DNA from: an uncultured Alphaproteobacteria bacterium
GTDB taxonomy: Bacteria > Pseudomonadota > Alphaproteobacteria > RF32 > CAG-239
Direction of reading: 5' to 3'
DNA length: 39,539 nt
Assembly: GCA_944392255.1 (NCBI GenBank)
Contig: CALXVY010000012.1
Location: forward strand, 1-39,539
Shown here piece after piece: positions 7,425 through 16,688 of this stretch. The position numbers and the translations under genes are program-made. The notes beneath the pieces were generated by a model that was not told the DNA's origin, did no database searches, and saw only the letters and a program-made list of their open reading frames with translations. How positions within the stretch are numbered: the stretch's first letter is position 1; every line of letters begins with the position of its first letter.

Positions 7425-8846
7425 ATGTTAAAATTTGGTCATAATCTATTTAATTTTGAAAAAAACAATCGCTTTGTGCAAAGAATTATATTTCTTTCCA
7501 TTCCTACGGCTTTGGTGTTTATTTTACTTGTCTCTATTCAATTGATGTCGCCGATTATGGCCATTGTTTCTTATGCTTCAATCATAATTTTTAATATCAT
7601 TTTATTATTCCCTATTACTTTTGAAATGCAGCAAGTTAAAAAATATATTGAAACTTTGGCCTCGGGAAACGATTTTGATGAAACATCTATGAAACTTTCC
7701 GAACAAGATTCTCAGGCCATTGTTGATGCCGTTAATAATATGCATAGCTTTTGGGCTCATAAAACAGATATTTTAGAAGCTCAGACTATTTCTGATACCG
7801 CCGTTTTGGATTCTTTACCAGACCCTATTATGATGATTGACAGAAGTGGAAATATTTTAGGGGCAAATCTTTCTGCTCGCACCTTGTTTGGAAAAAATAT
7901 CACCAATAAAAATATTGATCATATTTTTGATTCTAATAATTTTATTGAGGCGGTTTCTAAAGTCTTGAAAAAAGAAAGCGCTTCCGAAAACCTTATTTTT
8001 TATGTAAAGAAACCTCGACAACAAAAACTCTATGCCCATATTAAACAATTACCATGGATGTCAAAAGGCAGAGCTGTTGCCGTTATCTCGATTTATGACC
8101 TGACAAAAGCCTTAAAAATTGAAAAAATGCAATCTGACTTTGTTGCCAATGCCAGCCATGAATTGCGTACACCATTGGCTATTATTTCCGGTTTTATTGA
8201 AACTTTACAAACAACAGCACATGATGACGAGCAAGCTCGTGATAATTTTTTAAAAATCATGAAAGAACAAGCAGAATATATGTCCTCTCTGATTGAAAAC
8301 CTTTTATCCCTTTCCAAAATTGAAATGAATCAAGATCAAAAACCCGAAGGGAAAGCTGATGTTTGCAAGTTGATACAAGAAGTAAAAGAAGCTCTTTCAC
8401 TTAAAGCTTCTGAGCGAGAAATAAATATTAAAATCAGAGAAGAAAGCCATATCCCCGAAATTACCGCTGATGCAGGTCAAGTTAAACAAGTGATTCAAAA
8501 TTTGACAGATAACGCTTTGAAATATGGTTTGGCACAGAGTGATGTGACTTTAAGTGTTTATAAAGTTGATGCCATTCCTCCGTCAAAAAGCTATAAAGTC
8601 GCTGACGGCGGTGCCGTGGCTGTTTCTATAAATAATAAAGGTCCAAAAATAAGTCCTGAAAATTTGGCTCGTTTAACCGAACGTTTCTTCCGCTTACAAG
8701 AACATAAAGACCTTAATATTAAAGGTACTGGTCTTGGACTTTCTATTGCCAAACATATTATTTTACGCCACCGAGGAAATTTAACCGTTACCTCAACTTC
8801 ATATAACGGAACAACTTTTACAATTTATCTCCCCATAAATCTTTAA
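7425..8846 (+). CDS. PhoR-like sensor histidine kinase (orphan)
   Basis: A 473-residue membrane sensor kinase with two transmembrane segments (~20-40 and ~44-65) and almost no periplasmic loop, a PAS domain (~120-225, starting A-V-L-D-S-L-P-D-P-I-M-M-I-D), HisKA with His245 in A-S-H-E-L-R-T-P-L, the N box with Asn363 (N-L-T-D-N-A-L-K-Y-G), and a G box G-T-G-L-G-L-S-I-A-K-H-I. This matches PhoR, which senses phosphate through the PstSCAB-PhoU complex rather than a periplasmic domain. PhoB, pst genes and any other response regulator are absent here, so the partner is elsewhere. GGAA lies upstream of the start. The gene diverges from mutS and ends at a strong terminator. Confidence 0.85.
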   Translation: MLKFGHNLFNFEKNNRFVQRIIFLSIPTALVFILLVSIQLMSPIMAIVSYASIIIFNIILLFPITFEMQQVKKYIETLASGNDFDETSMKLSEQDSQAIVDAVNNMHSFWAHKTDILEAQTISDTAVLDSLPDPIMMIDRSGNILGANLSARTLFGKNITNKNIDHIFDSNNFIEAVSKVLKKESASENLIFYVKKPRQQKLYAHIKQLPWMSKGRAVAVISIYDLTKALKIEKMQSDFVANASHELRTPLAIISGFIETLQTTAHDDEQARDNFLKIMKEQAEYMSSLIENLLSLSKIEMNQDQKPEGKADVCKLIQEVKEALSLKASEREINIKIREESHIPEITADAGQVKQVIQNLTDNALKYGLAQSDVTLSVYKVDAIPPSKSYKVADGGAVAVSINNKGPKISPENLARLTERFFRLQEHKDLNIKGTGLGLSIAKHIILRHRGNLTVTSTSYNGTTFTIYLPINL

Positions 8847-8850
8847 AACA

Positions 8851-8890
8851 AAAAAAATCCCCTCTCTTTTCTTGAGAGGGGATTTTTTTT
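8851..8890. terminator. Bidirectional terminator between kinase gene and clpB operon
   Basis: A 16-bp stem (AAAAAAATCCCCTCTC with its complement) around a 7-nt loop, with A/T runs on both sides. It serves the converging transcripts on both strands. Confidence 0.9.
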
Positions 8891-8895
8891 GTTTT

Positions 8896-9324
8896 TTAGA
8901 AGTTTGTTTTAGCAAACTCAAATTTATCTTGACCATTGATGGTTTTGATATTTTCATTTGCTAAAATTGTTGGCAATTCCATGCTTCTGAAAACACTGCG
9001 CTCATCAGCATTTTTTACAAATGCCGTAATATTACCGCTGGCGCTTTCCAACAAGCGCTTGGAAGCCACTTTCCACAAATAGGCAATTTCATCCTCTTTG
9101 AGGTCGCAACGACCATTCTCAAGCCCCATATCCATCATCTTAATACCACAAGGTGTGTGATCCAACATCACCATTCCCGGGTGGCTTTTGACAAATTCAA
9201 AGGCTTGAATTTTATTTTCTTTAGTCGGCAGAAAACTAATGCTATACAAAACCAAAGAATCTGGCTTGGTACTCACATCATAGGTTTTGGCCACCGCCAA
9301 AGCGTTGTCATAAAAATCATCCAT
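8896..9324 (-). CDS. Conserved-looking hypothetical protein coupled to clpB
   Basis: A 142-residue soluble, mildly acidic protein of no family I recognise. There is no signal peptide or membrane segment. Notable residues are a [15 protein letters not shown] stretch (59-73), with two cysteines 14 residues apart, and a mixed helix/strand composition. Its ATG overlaps the clpB stop by 8 nt (ATGGATGA), so it is translated by coupling and is the last gene before the terminator. Tight coupling to the ClpB disaggregase suggests a stress-related role, but that rests on position alone. Confidence 0.75.
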   Translation of the reverse strand: MDDFYDNALAVAKTYDVSTKPDSLVLYSISFLPTKENKIQAFEFVKSHPGMVMLDHTPCGIKMMDMGLENGRCDLKEDEIAYLWKVASKRLLESASGNITAFVKNADERSVFRSMELPTILANENIKTINGQDKFEFAKTNF

Positions 9325-11917
9325 TGTCTTTTACTTCTTTATTCTTCTTTTTAACAATATCCAAAGTGCCATTGGCGACGATGATTTCTGCAGTATCACC
9401 TTCTCCAATATCACCATTCAAAATTTTCAAAGCCAATTTATTCTCAATTTGATTTTTTAGCAACCTTTTTAAAGGTCTTGCACCATAAATTGAATCATAA
9501 CCGTTATTAACAATCCAGATAAAGGCGGCATCATTAACGCGCAACTTAATCTTTTTGTCGCTCAAACGTTTCTCAATATTGTTGATTTGCAGTTGTGCAA
9601 TCTCTTTGATATTACTCTTATCCAGCTTGTGGAAAATGGTAATTTCATCAATACGGTTGATAAATTCCGGCCTAAAAGAGGCTTTAACAATATCCATAAC
9701 TCTATCACGAATCTTTTTGGGGTCATCAGCACCTGTGGCTGTGGACAAGATTTCTGAACCCAAGTTTGATGTCATGATAATTATGGTATTCTTAAAGTCC
9801 ACTGTTCTGCCTTGTCCGTCTGTTAAACGACCATCATCTAACACTTGCAACAAAACGTTGAAAATATCAGGATGAGCTTTTTCCACCTCATCAAACAAGA
9901 TAACTTGATACGGACGACGACGAACAGCCTCGGTTAAAGCACCGCCTTCTTCATAGCCAACATATCCCGGAGGAGAACCAATCAAACGAGAAACGCTATG
10001 CTTTTCCATATATTCAGACATATCAATTCTGAGCAAGGCACTTTCATCATTGAACAAGAACTCAGCCAAGGCTTTGCTCAACTCGGTTTTACCGACACCG
10101 GTCGGACCTAAGAAGAGGAACGAACCTATCGGTTGACGCGAATCTGAAATACCGGCACGTGAACGTCTGACCGCATTGGCAACCGCGGCAATGGCATCTT
10201 TTTGACCTATCACGCGTTTGCCTAAATATTCTTCCATATGGATAAGTTTTTCTTTCTCACCTTCCAGCATTTTATCTACCGGAATACCCGTCCATTTGGA
10301 AACAACGGCAGCAATATCGCTTTCGGTTACCACTTCGCTGAAGCTATGCTTCTTTTCTTGTGCTTCGGCTTCTTGGATTTGCTTTTCCAATTCCGGAATA
10401 ACACTATATTGCAATTCTCCGGCGCGCTCAAAACGACCTTCACGTTTGGCAATTTCCACTTCTATTCTGGCCTTATCCAACTTGTCTTTCACAGTTGTTA
10501 AATCTGCCAAAACTTTCTTTTCGCTCTTCCATTTTTCTTCCATGGTTTTAGCTTTGGCTTCCAAACCGGAAATTTCATAACCAATCAATTCCAAACGTTC
10601 TTTAGATTTGACATCGCTTTCTTTCTTCAAAGCCTCACGCTCGATTTTTAACTGTAATATTCTTCTGTCCAGTTCATCTAATTCTTCAGGTTTTGAATCA
10701 ATCGCCATTCTTAAAGAGCTTGCAGCTTCATCCATCAAGTCAATAGCTTTATCAGGCAAGAATCTGTCGCTGATATAGCGGTTGGACAAGGTGGCGGCGG
10801 AAATCAAAGCTCCATCTGAAATTCTAACCCCATGGTGAAGCTCAAATTTTTCCTTAATGCCGCGCAGAATCGAAATTGTTTCTTCAACACTCGGCTCGCT
10901 GACATACACAGCTTGGAATCGTCTTGCCAAGGCGGCATCTTTCTCCACATATTTTTTATATTCGGACAAAGTAGTTGCCCCCAAGCAGTGCAGTTCTCCT
11001 CTTGCCAAAGCCGGTTTTAACAAGTTGGAAGCATCCATTGAACCTTCGCTGGCACCGGCACCAACCAAAGTATGCATTTCATCAATGAACAAAATGATGT
11101 TGCCCTCAGATGCCTCTACATCTTTCAAGACAGCTTTCAAGCGCTCTTCAAACTCACCTCTGAATTTGGCTCCGGCAATTAAGGCACCCAAATCCAGCGC
11201 AAGTAATCTTTTTCCTCTTAGACTTTCCGGAACATCATTATTGACAATTCTTATCGCCAAGCCTTCAACAATGGCCGTTTTACCGACACCCGGTTCACCA
11301 ATCAAAACCGGATTGTTTTTGGTTCTTCTTGACAAGACTTGAATTGTTCTTCTTATCTCATGTTCACGACCAATTACAGGGTCTAACTTACCTTCTTTAG
11401 CCTTACCGGTAATATCAATGGCATATTTTTTCAATGCCTCAAAATTATCTTCGGCATCTTCACTATCGGCAATACGACCTTTTCTAAACTCGTTAATGGC
11501 TTGGTTCAATTTTTCAGCATTAACACCGCTTGCTTTCAAAATATCATAAGCCTTGGTACCGCTGGTCATCACAAGAGCTTGCAAAATACGTTCAATGGTT
11601 ACAAATTTATCGCCGGCTTTATCTGCCAAGCTTTCTGCTTCCATCATAACGCGGGTGAACTCCTGATTCATCAAGCTTTGTACCGAAGCCCCCTCAACTG
11701 CCGGAATTTTTGCCAAAGCTTCATCAACTTTTGCGGCAACCGTCAGCTCGGAAGAACCGGCTTTTTGCAACAAATCTCTGACTTGCGAATCTTTAATTTC
11801 AAGCAAGCCTTTTAACAAATGTTCGGTTGAAATATATTGGTGTTTATATTTTGCCGCCAGATTGATAACATCTTGTATCAATTCTTTTGACTTATTAGTT
11901 AATTTTTCAAAATCCAT
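9317..11917 (-). CDS. clpB: ATP-dependent chaperone ClpB
   Basis: ClpB is the hexameric Hsp100 disaggregase that works with DnaK to rescue aggregated proteins. The product has a Clp N domain (two repeats, ~1-145), AAA+ domain 1 with Walker A G-E-P-G-V-G-K-T (~207-214) and Walker B L-F-I-D-E-M-H, the long coiled-coil middle domain (~400-520) that distinguishes ClpB from ClpA/ClpC, and AAA+ domain 2 with G-P-T-G-V-G-K-T and L-F-D-E-V-E-K-A. I chose the ATG giving M-D-F-E-K-L-T, the usual alphaproteobacterial start; an in-frame GTG four codons earlier (11929) directly after AGGAAAGGG is an alternative. It follows prmC and the DUF4167 gene, as in many alphaproteobacteria, with a phosphoesterase gene inserted. 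Confidence 0.98.
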   Translation of the reverse strand: MDFEKLTNKSKELIQDVINLAAKYKHQYISTEHLLKGLLEIKDSQVRDLLQKAGSSELTVAAKVDEALAKIPAVEGASVQSLMNQEFTRVMMEAESLADKAGDKFVTIERILQALVMTSGTKAYDILKASGVNAEKLNQAINEFRKGRIADSEDAEDNFEALKKYAIDITGKAKEGKLDPVIGREHEIRRTIQVLSRRTKNNPVLIGEPGVGKTAIVEGLAIRIVNNDVPESLRGKRLLALDLGALIAGAKFRGEFEERLKAVLKDVEASEGNIILFIDEMHTLVGAGASEGSMDASNLLKPALARGELHCLGATTLSEYKKYVEKDAALARRFQAVYVSEPSVEETISILRGIKEKFELHHGVRISDGALISAATLSNRYISDRFLPDKAIDLMDEAASSLRMAIDSKPEELDELDRRILQLKIEREALKKESDVKSKERLELIGYEISGLEAKAKTMEEKWKSEKKVLADLTTVKDKLDKARIEVEIAKREGRFERAGELQYSVIPELEKQIQEAEAQEKKHSFSEVVTESDIAAVVSKWTGIPVDKMLEGEKEKLIHMEEYLGKRVIGQKDAIAAVANAVRRSRAGISDSRQPIGSFLFLGPTGVGKTELSKALAEFLFNDESALLRIDMSEYMEKHSVSRLIGSPPGYVGYEEGGALTEAVRRRPYQVILFDEVEKAHPDIFNVLLQVLDDGRLTDGQGRTVDFKNTIIIMTSNLGSEILSTATGADDPKKIRDRVMDIVKASFRPEFINRIDEITIFHKLDKSNIKEIAQLQINNIEKRLSDKKIKLRVNDAAFIWIVNNGYDSIYGARPLKRLLKNQIENKLALKILNGDIGEGDTAEIIVANGTLDIVKKKNKEVKDNG

Positions 11918-11955
11918 ATTTTTATACACCCCTTTCCTGTCTTTATCTTTTAAAA

Positions 11956-11985
11956 ATATAGTAAGGGAAGGATATATAAATCAAG
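11956..11985 (-). promoter_or_regulatory. Candidate clpB promoter
   Basis: Minus-strand CTTGAT (11985-11980), 18 bp, CTATAT (11961-11956). It resembles the alphaproteobacterial CTTGAC-N17-CTATAT type, and CTTGA is also the start of heat-shock -35 boxes. It fills the 66-bp gap between the phosphoesterase stop and clpB. Confidence 0.5.
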
Positions 11986-11995
11986 ACCTATTATT

Positions 11996-13150
11996 TTATT
12001 TTTTTTGCGGATGAATTTGAATCAAAGTAATTTCGGCTGGAGCGCCAAAACGCATCGGTGGCCCCCAATAGCCTACTCCTCTTGAGACATAGAGATGAGC
12101 GCCGTTTACCTCATATAATCCGGCTAAATATTTGTTGGCTTTTTCGGCTAAAAAATTAAAGGGGAAAATTTGTCCGCCGTGCGTATGTCCTGATAAAACC
12201 AAATCAAAATCTTTACTTGTTACCATATCCACAATGCTTGGATTATGGCTCAATAACACACGATAATTTTGCTTATTTGCCTTCTTGGCTGCTTTTTCAA
12301 TTTTGATGGAAAAATATGGGTTCATCATCGCCGCCGATTTATCAGGAACTCCACCAATATATAAATTTTTATCGGCTATTAATTCTCCCTCGTTCATCAA
12401 ATGCTTAATTTTGGTTTGATGAAGTCCTTTTAAAATTTGCCCCAGACCATTATAATATTCATGATTGCCTATCACAAAATAGACACCGCCTTTGGCTTTT
12501 AACTTATCCAAAATTGGGAAATATTCTTGAATATAAGAAGCTCTGTCATCAATAATGTCTCCGGTCAGTACTATAACATCCGGATTTAGAGAATTTACTT
12601 CAGCAACAATCTTTTGAATACGGTGCTCAGATGATGAGCGTGTGATATGCAAATCTGATAATTGAACTATTCTTAGTGGCTGTTTTACTTTGTCTGTGGT
12701 CAAATCTACTTCTTTGATTTCAGGCATTTTATTTGCTTCATAAACAGCAAATAATGAAACGCATAAAGCCAAAATTCCCGTAACAATATTTGCATATTTC
12801 AAGCTTTGCTGATTTTGCGGATTGAACCATTCCCAATCTGCGTGAAACAACTTGCTTATTCCATAACTTACATACCACAAAAAATCGCGTGCAAATAAAA
12901 GCATAAATGTAATGAATGCAAGACCAAACATAAAATAGCCGCCATAGGTTAAAGCATCATAAAATACACCTTGCAAAGAAAACTGTTTGCGGCAAAAGTT
13001 GACTATAACAGGCGAAAGCCACCCCAATATAATCAATATTGAGATGGCCAGCTTATAAATAAATTTCATATCCGTATAAGCAACCAATGTTCTGATTGTG
13101 ATGGTTGAACAAGCAATGGTCAAAATCAGAGAGGCTACCAGAAAAAACAT
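11996..13150 (-). CDS. Membrane-anchored calcineurin-like metallophosphoesterase
   Basis: A 384-residue protein with four predicted transmembrane helices in the first ~140 residues, followed by a metallophosphoesterase domain with all metal-binding blocks: D-L-H (166-168), G-D-I-I-D-D (197-202), G-N-H-E (228-231), S-H-N-P (His302) and G-H-T-H-G-G (321-326). The architecture is that of the YkuE/YaeI group, some of which act on UDP-diacylglucosamine or phospholipids at the membrane; the substrate here is unknown. It lies between the DUF4167 gene and clpB on the same strand, with 18 bp to the former and 66 bp to the latter. Confidence 0.9.
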   Translation of the reverse strand: MFFLVASLILTIACSTITIRTLVAYTDMKFIYKLAISILIILGWLSPVIVNFCRKQFSLQGVFYDALTYGGYFMFGLAFITFMLLFARDFLWYVSYGISKLFHADWEWFNPQNQQSLKYANIVTGILALCVSLFAVYEANKMPEIKEVDLTTDKVKQPLRIVQLSDLHITRSSSEHRIQKIVAEVNSLNPDVIVLTGDIIDDRASYIQEYFPILDKLKAKGGVYFVIGNHEYYNGLGQILKGLHQTKIKHLMNEGELIADKNLYIGGVPDKSAAMMNPYFSIKIEKAAKKANKQNYRVLLSHNPSIVDMVTSKDFDLVLSGHTHGGQIFPFNFLAEKANKYLAGLYEVNGAHLYVSRGVGYWGPPMRFGAPAEITLIQIHPQKK

Positions 13151-13168
13151 TTTTTTTCCTATATTATT

Positions 13169-13738
13169 TTAGACGGCAAGATCTTGGCTATTAACATCAT
13201 CATTATTATCGGCATTTTTTTTACGTGCCGGACGACGTCCTCTGGTTTTAACTTTTTCTTCTGCGTCCTGTTCAGAGGAAATTTCCGGTTCGGTAATTTC
13301 GATAATCTTAAATTCTTTCTTTTCGGGAATCGGAGCAGCAAGCTCTGCAGCAACTAAATCATGTACGGCATCTTCATCTTCTGCTTTTGCCGCTATGTCT
13401 AAATCGACATCGGTTGCCATGTTATTATCATCAGTTTGAGAATCTGAAACTTGCTCATTTTCTTCAACTTTTGGAAAATTGACAACTTTTTGAGTATTTT
13501 TCTTTTCATTGATTTCGGTTACTATTTTACGATAGTGTTCAGCATATTGTCTGAAAACTTCAGCCGTAACAAAATCTCCGTTTGCATGAGCTTCTTTTGC
13601 CAATTCATTATACTTTTTAATTAAATCTAAAGCTGTTCCGCTAATTTTTCCAGCAATGCTGATGCTGTCAAACTTGTAATTTAATGAATAAATTTGATTA
13701 GAATTATTATTACGATATTTATTATTCGTCTTTTTCAT
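13169..13738 (-). CDS. DUF4167 domain-containing protein
   Basis: A 189-residue protein with the alphaproteobacterial DUF4167 domain at ~28-80 (A-G-K-I-S-G-T-A then Y-N-E-L-A-K-E-A and Q-Y-A-E-H-Y-R-K-I), after a short Asn/Lys-rich start. The rest is acidic, low-complexity and disordered, ending in a basic patch (R-G-R-R-P-A-R-K-K). The function is unknown; the mixed acidic/basic tails suggest RNA or ribosome association. Members normally sit between prmC and clpB, as here. The ribosome binding site is weak. Confidence 0.85.
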   Translation of the reverse strand: MKKTNNKYRNNNSNQIYSLNYKFDSISIAGKISGTALDLIKKYNELAKEAHANGDFVTAEVFRQYAEHYRKIVTEINEKKNTQKVVNFPKVEENEQVSDSQTDDNNMATDVDLDIAAKAEDEDAVHDLVAAELAAPIPEKKEFKIIEITEPEISSEQDAEEKVKTRGRRPARKKNADNNDDVNSQDLAV

Positions 13739-13807
13739 AAGTCTTCATACCAAAATAAATACTTCTCAGATATTTCTGAATAAGCTGATTAAAACTAAAA
13801 TCTTGCG

Positions 13808-13842
13808 TTTTGTTTTGAGAATATTGCAGATGCAAAACAAAA
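13808..13842. repeat. Inverted repeat in the DUF4167 gene leader
   Basis: TTTTGTTTTG (13808-13817) and CAAAACAAAA (13833-13842) are perfect complements around a 15-nt spacer. It lies ~70 bp upstream of the DUF4167 start in the 178-bp gap after prmC. Function unknown. Confidence 0.35.
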
Positions 13843-13875
13843 AATTAAAAAAAGCATCCGGGAAAAGTTGTTCCC
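13843..13875 (-). terminator. Weak terminator after prmC
   Basis: On the minus strand a 5-bp stem GGGAA/TTCCC with a 6-nt loop (13875-13860) is followed, after 6 nt, by a T-rich run TTTTTTTAATTTTTT. It stands ~40 bp past the prmC stop. Confidence 0.4.
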
Positions 13876-13916
13876 TTGTTGTTGAAGATAATACAGATAA
13901 AATTATTAATTGCAAA

Positions 13917-14762
13917 TTATTTTTTTAAAATTATGCATCTATTTATTCCGCCATAATCTTTGAGAATGTTCTCCAAAACAAATCCTTCCTTTTCAAAGAT
14001 TTGGGCGATTTGTTTTTCTTGTCCGATGCCGCCTTCCAAAAAAACATATCCTTTTTCTTTGAGCATTTGATAAGAAATTGCAGCAATTTTTCTATAATGA
14101 TCCATTCCGTCAATCCCTCCGTCTAGAGCAGACAGCGGATCATGATTTTTTACTTCTTCTTCCAAATGTTCAATGTCTTGGCTCGGAATATAAGGCGGAT
14201 TTGAAACAATAATATCAAAATCATTACCTAAACTTGAAACAATCTCTTCATCAAACCAACTGCCATGGATAAACTTGATGCGATTTTCCAAACCTAAATG
14301 TTGTGCATTTTGTTTTGCAATAGCTATGGCTTTTTCTGAAGAATCTAGCGCTATCCCTTTTAGCTTTTCTACATCTCCTAAAATTGAAAGTATGATGCAA
14401 CCTGAACCGGTACCTAAATCCAATATTTTTTGTGCATTCATCTTCTTGGCATAAGCAATTGCGGCTTCCACTAAAATTTCCGTATCCGGACGCGGAGATA
14501 AAACATCTTCACTCACCACAAAATCATATTTATAAAAACCTTTCTTGCCTAGCAACTTGCATAATGGATAATGATTGATACGTTTGGCGACCAGCTCTTC
14601 TAACTGTTTTTTTTGCTCGGCATTTGGCTCAGGACAAGTAAAAAATAAATTATTTTCATCAATATTCAACACAGAAGCTAGCATCATTCTTGCTTCAAGC
14701 TTAGCATCTTCAATTTGATGTTCTTTTAATATATCGGCGATTTTTTGAACTGCATTTATCAT
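13917..14762 (-). CDS. prmC: Peptide chain release factor N5-glutamine methyltransferase PrmC
   Basis: PrmC (HemK) methylates the Gln of the GGQ motif in release factors RF1 and RF2. The 281 residues hold an N-terminal helical substrate-binding domain (~1-85), a class I methyltransferase fold with the SAM motif L-D-L-G-T-G-S-G (~119-126), and the signature N-P-P-Y (~189-192) that positions the glutamine amide. AAGGAT precedes the start. In relatives prfA usually stands just upstream; here it is absent and rpoH with a small gene occupies that place. Confidence 0.97.
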   Translation of the reverse strand: MINAVQKIADILKEHQIEDAKLEARMMLASVLNIDENNLFFTCPEPNAEQKKQLEELVAKRINHYPLCKLLGKKGFYKYDFVVSEDVLSPRPDTEILVEAAIAYAKKMNAQKILDLGTGSGCIILSILGDVEKLKGIALDSSEKAIAIAKQNAQHLGLENRIKFIHGSWFDEEIVSSLGNDFDIIVSNPPYIPSQDIEHLEEEVKNHDPLSALDGGIDGMDHYRKIAAISYQMLKEKGYVFLEGGIGQEKQIAQIFEKEGFVLENILKDYGGINRCIILKK

Positions 14763-14830
14763 TTGTTATCCTTTATGTTGGCTTGAAGATACCCTTCCTT
14801 CTTTGTATTTGCAAGTTTAAAACAACAAAA

Positions 14831-14844
14831 CGCCCCGAAGGGCG
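14831..14844 (-). terminator. UUCG-tetraloop terminator after the rpoH transcript
   Basis: On the minus strand CGCCC-TTCG-GGGCG is followed by TTTTGTTGTTTT. The C(UUCG)G loop is exceptionally stable. It lies 27 bp past the stop of the 59-residue gene downstream of rpoH. Confidence 0.85.
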
Positions 14845-14870
14845 CTTTGTTAAAAAAAGCGTTTTATCAA

Positions 14871-15050
14871 TTAAGCATCATATCCGCCACGACTTTTGTC
14901 GGCTGTATATACCGGCTTATCATCTTTTTCGCCACGGATTTTTTTCAGACGTTCGTCCATGCGGCTACGTGCTTCTTTAAAATATACCGAACTATCAGCA
15001 TAGTTCACAACCCGCTGAGTATCGGTATTTTTTTCTGCTAACAGTTCCAT
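14871..15050 (-). CDS. 59-residue protein of unknown function downstream of rpoH
   Basis: A short gene: ATG at 15050, TAA at 14871-14873, product beginning M-E-L-L-A-E-K-N-T-D and ending K-S-R-G-G-Y-D-A. It is highly charged, soluble and probably helical around residues 20-42, with no cysteine and no membrane segment. AAAAGGAG stands at ideal distance from the start, the stop is followed by a strong terminator, and it begins 17 nt after the rpoH stop. These three signs together make it a real gene cotranscribed with rpoH. I recognise no family; a small stress or sigma-factor-related protein is only a guess. Confidence 0.75.
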   Translation of the reverse strand: MELLAEKNTDTQRVVNYADSSVYFKEARSRMDERLKKIRGEKDDKPVYTADKSRGGYDA

Positions 15051-15067
15051 TTTTTTCTCCTTTTCTA

Positions 15068-15964
15068 TCAGGCCGCTTCTTCAAGCTTCATTTCTTGACG
15101 AACCATGTCTGATAATTTTTCAAAAGCTTTTTTCTCAATTTGTCTTACTCTCTCTCGACTGATACCAAACTTTGTACCAATTTCTTCAAGAGTAATTTCA
15201 TTCTCGGAAAGCATACGATTTTTTATAATATATTGTTCTCTTTCGTTTAATTTATTCAAACAATCGTACAAAACTTTTTTCTTAAAACCGGCTTCTTGGC
15301 GGCGGCTTATATTTTCTTCAATGTTTTGACGATTATCAACAATGAAGTCCATTTTTTCAGAATCGTCTTCATCAGAAACTGATACATTTAAGGAAGAATC
15401 TCCGCCTAAACGACAATTCATTTCTTTAACATCAGCCTCATCTACAACCAATTCTTTGGCAATGCTTTTAACGACTTCTGGTTCAAGTTCCTTATTTTCA
15501 TATATTCCTAAACGCGCTTTGATACGATTCAAATTGTAAAATAACTTCTTTTGCGCAGCCTTGGTACCAATTTTGACCAAAGACCAAGAACGTAAAATAT
15601 AGTCATTTATAGCGGCTCTAATCCACCAAACAGCGTAGGTTGCTAAGCGAACTTTTTTATCTAAATCAAACTTTTTAACCGCCTGCATCAAACCAATGTT
15701 AGCTTCAGAGATAATATCCAACATCGGTAAGCCATAGCGACGATATGTCATGGCTACACGTGCGGCTAAACGTAAATGCGATGTTATAAGTTTTTGAGCT
15801 GCGGACAAATCTCCTTTTTGATGGAAATCTTGTACCAATTGTTGCTCTTCTTCTTCATTTAATAATGGGAACTTTTTTATTTCCTCAAGATATGCTACCA
15901 GCGAATTGCTTTCAGCTAAAACCGGCAAATTGCCAGAATTTCTTAAGATAAGCTCTTTTCCCAT
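15068..15964 (-). CDS. rpoH: RNA polymerase heat-shock sigma factor RpoH
   Basis: Sigma-32, which directs RNA polymerase to chaperone and protease promoters. The 298 residues contain region 1.2, region 2 with the core-binding and -10 recognition part (A-T-Y-A-V-W-W-I-R-A-A-I-N-D-Y-I), the RpoH box Q-K-K-L-F-Y-N-L-N-R (~138-147) unique to this group and involved in control by FtsH and chaperones, and region 4 with a helix-turn-helix (T-L-E-E-I-G-T-K-F-G-I-S-R-E-R-V-R-Q-I). Its probable regulon members clpB and hsp20 are also in the window. A terminator after the next small gene ends the transcript. Confidence 0.97.
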   Translation of the reverse strand: MGKELILRNSGNLPVLAESNSLVAYLEEIKKFPLLNEEEEQQLVQDFHQKGDLSAAQKLITSHLRLAARVAMTYRRYGLPMLDIISEANIGLMQAVKKFDLDKKVRLATYAVWWIRAAINDYILRSWSLVKIGTKAAQKKLFYNLNRIKARLGIYENKELEPEVVKSIAKELVVDEADVKEMNCRLGGDSSLNVSVSDEDDSEKMDFIVDNRQNIEENISRRQEAGFKKKVLYDCLNKLNEREQYIIKNRMLSENEITLEEIGTKFGISRERVRQIEKKAFEKLSDMVRQEMKLEEAA

Positions 15965-16034
15965 AAAATATCGACCTCTTTTCCTTATATAAAATAATCT
16001 TTTATACCTGCCCTCCTTTTAGAGAGCAAAACTT

Positions 16035-16063
16035 ATTATGCACTATTTTTTAAATTGAATCAA
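16035..16063 (-). promoter_or_regulatory. Candidate rpoH promoter
   Basis: Minus-strand TTGATT (16063-16058), 17 bp, CATAAT (16040-16035), about 75 bp upstream of the rpoH start. Confidence 0.5.
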
Positions 16064-16081
16064 TAGCTTTAATTATTTTTT

Positions 16082-16627
16082 TTAATCATATACAGTTGTA
16101 AAATCTTTTGATATAGGTTGTCCGGGGAAATTGATAATCTCTACTTTGTATAAATTGTTATGGGGATAAATAAGTAAGTAAATTTCCCTTTTTCCTTCAC
16201 TTTTGCACAAACTCATATCTTTGGCTTTTACACCGTCATTAATTTTTATATCAATCAATCTATCGGCAACGGCATAGCTTTCTTTGGGCGGAAAGCTTTC
16301 TATATCAACAGGAACAAAGTTTTTTAAACTCTTGAGCATGAGAGCTTGCTTTCTTTGTTCCACAATACTGCTCTCCGGATTTTCTTTATAATATTGGGCT
16401 ATGCGCGCCAGAACTTTTTCATGCAAACGCTGATTGTTGCATTGAGGGTGAAAAACGGCCGGACTTTCATTAAAAAAGCCACTTTCGCTGACAACATCTT
16501 GCAATTGTTGACGAGAAACAGAAAGCATTTGTTTCTGCGTGTTTTTTTCATCTGCTGACCATGCATTATTCAGATTAGAGCTGAACAAAACAAACAATAA
16601 ACTTAAGAAAATTCGGCGCATTTTCAT
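16082..16627 (-). CDS. Exported protein of unknown function
   Basis: A 181-residue protein with a classical signal peptide (basic start M-K-M-R-R, hydrophobic core, cleavage probably after A-W-S-A at ~24). The mature part is soluble with two cysteines (one in H-P-Q-C-N-N, one in L-C-K-S-E) that could form a disulfide in the periplasm, and a C-terminal strand-rich segment (E-I-Y-L-L-I-Y). AAGGGAT abuts the first ATG, so the second ATG two codons later (16621) is equally possible. It is transcribed alone between asnS and rpoH on the same strand. No family recognised. Confidence 0.8.
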   Translation of the reverse strand: MKMRRIFLSLLFVLFSSNLNNAWSADEKNTQKQMLSVSRQQLQDVVSESGFFNESPAVFHPQCNNQRLHEKVLARIAQYYKENPESSIVEQRKQALMLKSLKNFVPVDIESFPPKESYAVADRLIDIKINDGVKAKDMSLCKSEGKREIYLLIYPHNNLYKVEIINFPGQPISKDFTTVYD

Positions 16628-16649
16628 ATCCCTTAGAAAATTTTACCAA

Positions 16650-16685
16650 AACAGCCGAATCTTATACAAACTCGGCTGTTTTTTT
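16650..16685. terminator. Terminator after asnS
   Basis: AACAGCCGA (16650-16658) pairs with TCGGCTGTT (16672-16680), followed by TTTTTT on the plus strand and by GGCTGTTTTGG on the minus strand. It stands just past the asnS stop (16689) and before the exported-protein gene. Confidence 0.75.
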
Positions 16686-16688
16686 TGA

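Noticed and set aside
13159-13353. Minus-strand 64-codon frame at the end of the DUF4167 gene
   Set aside because: It overlaps the DUF4167 gene in another frame, is highly basic from AT-rich low-complexity DNA and has no start signals of its own.
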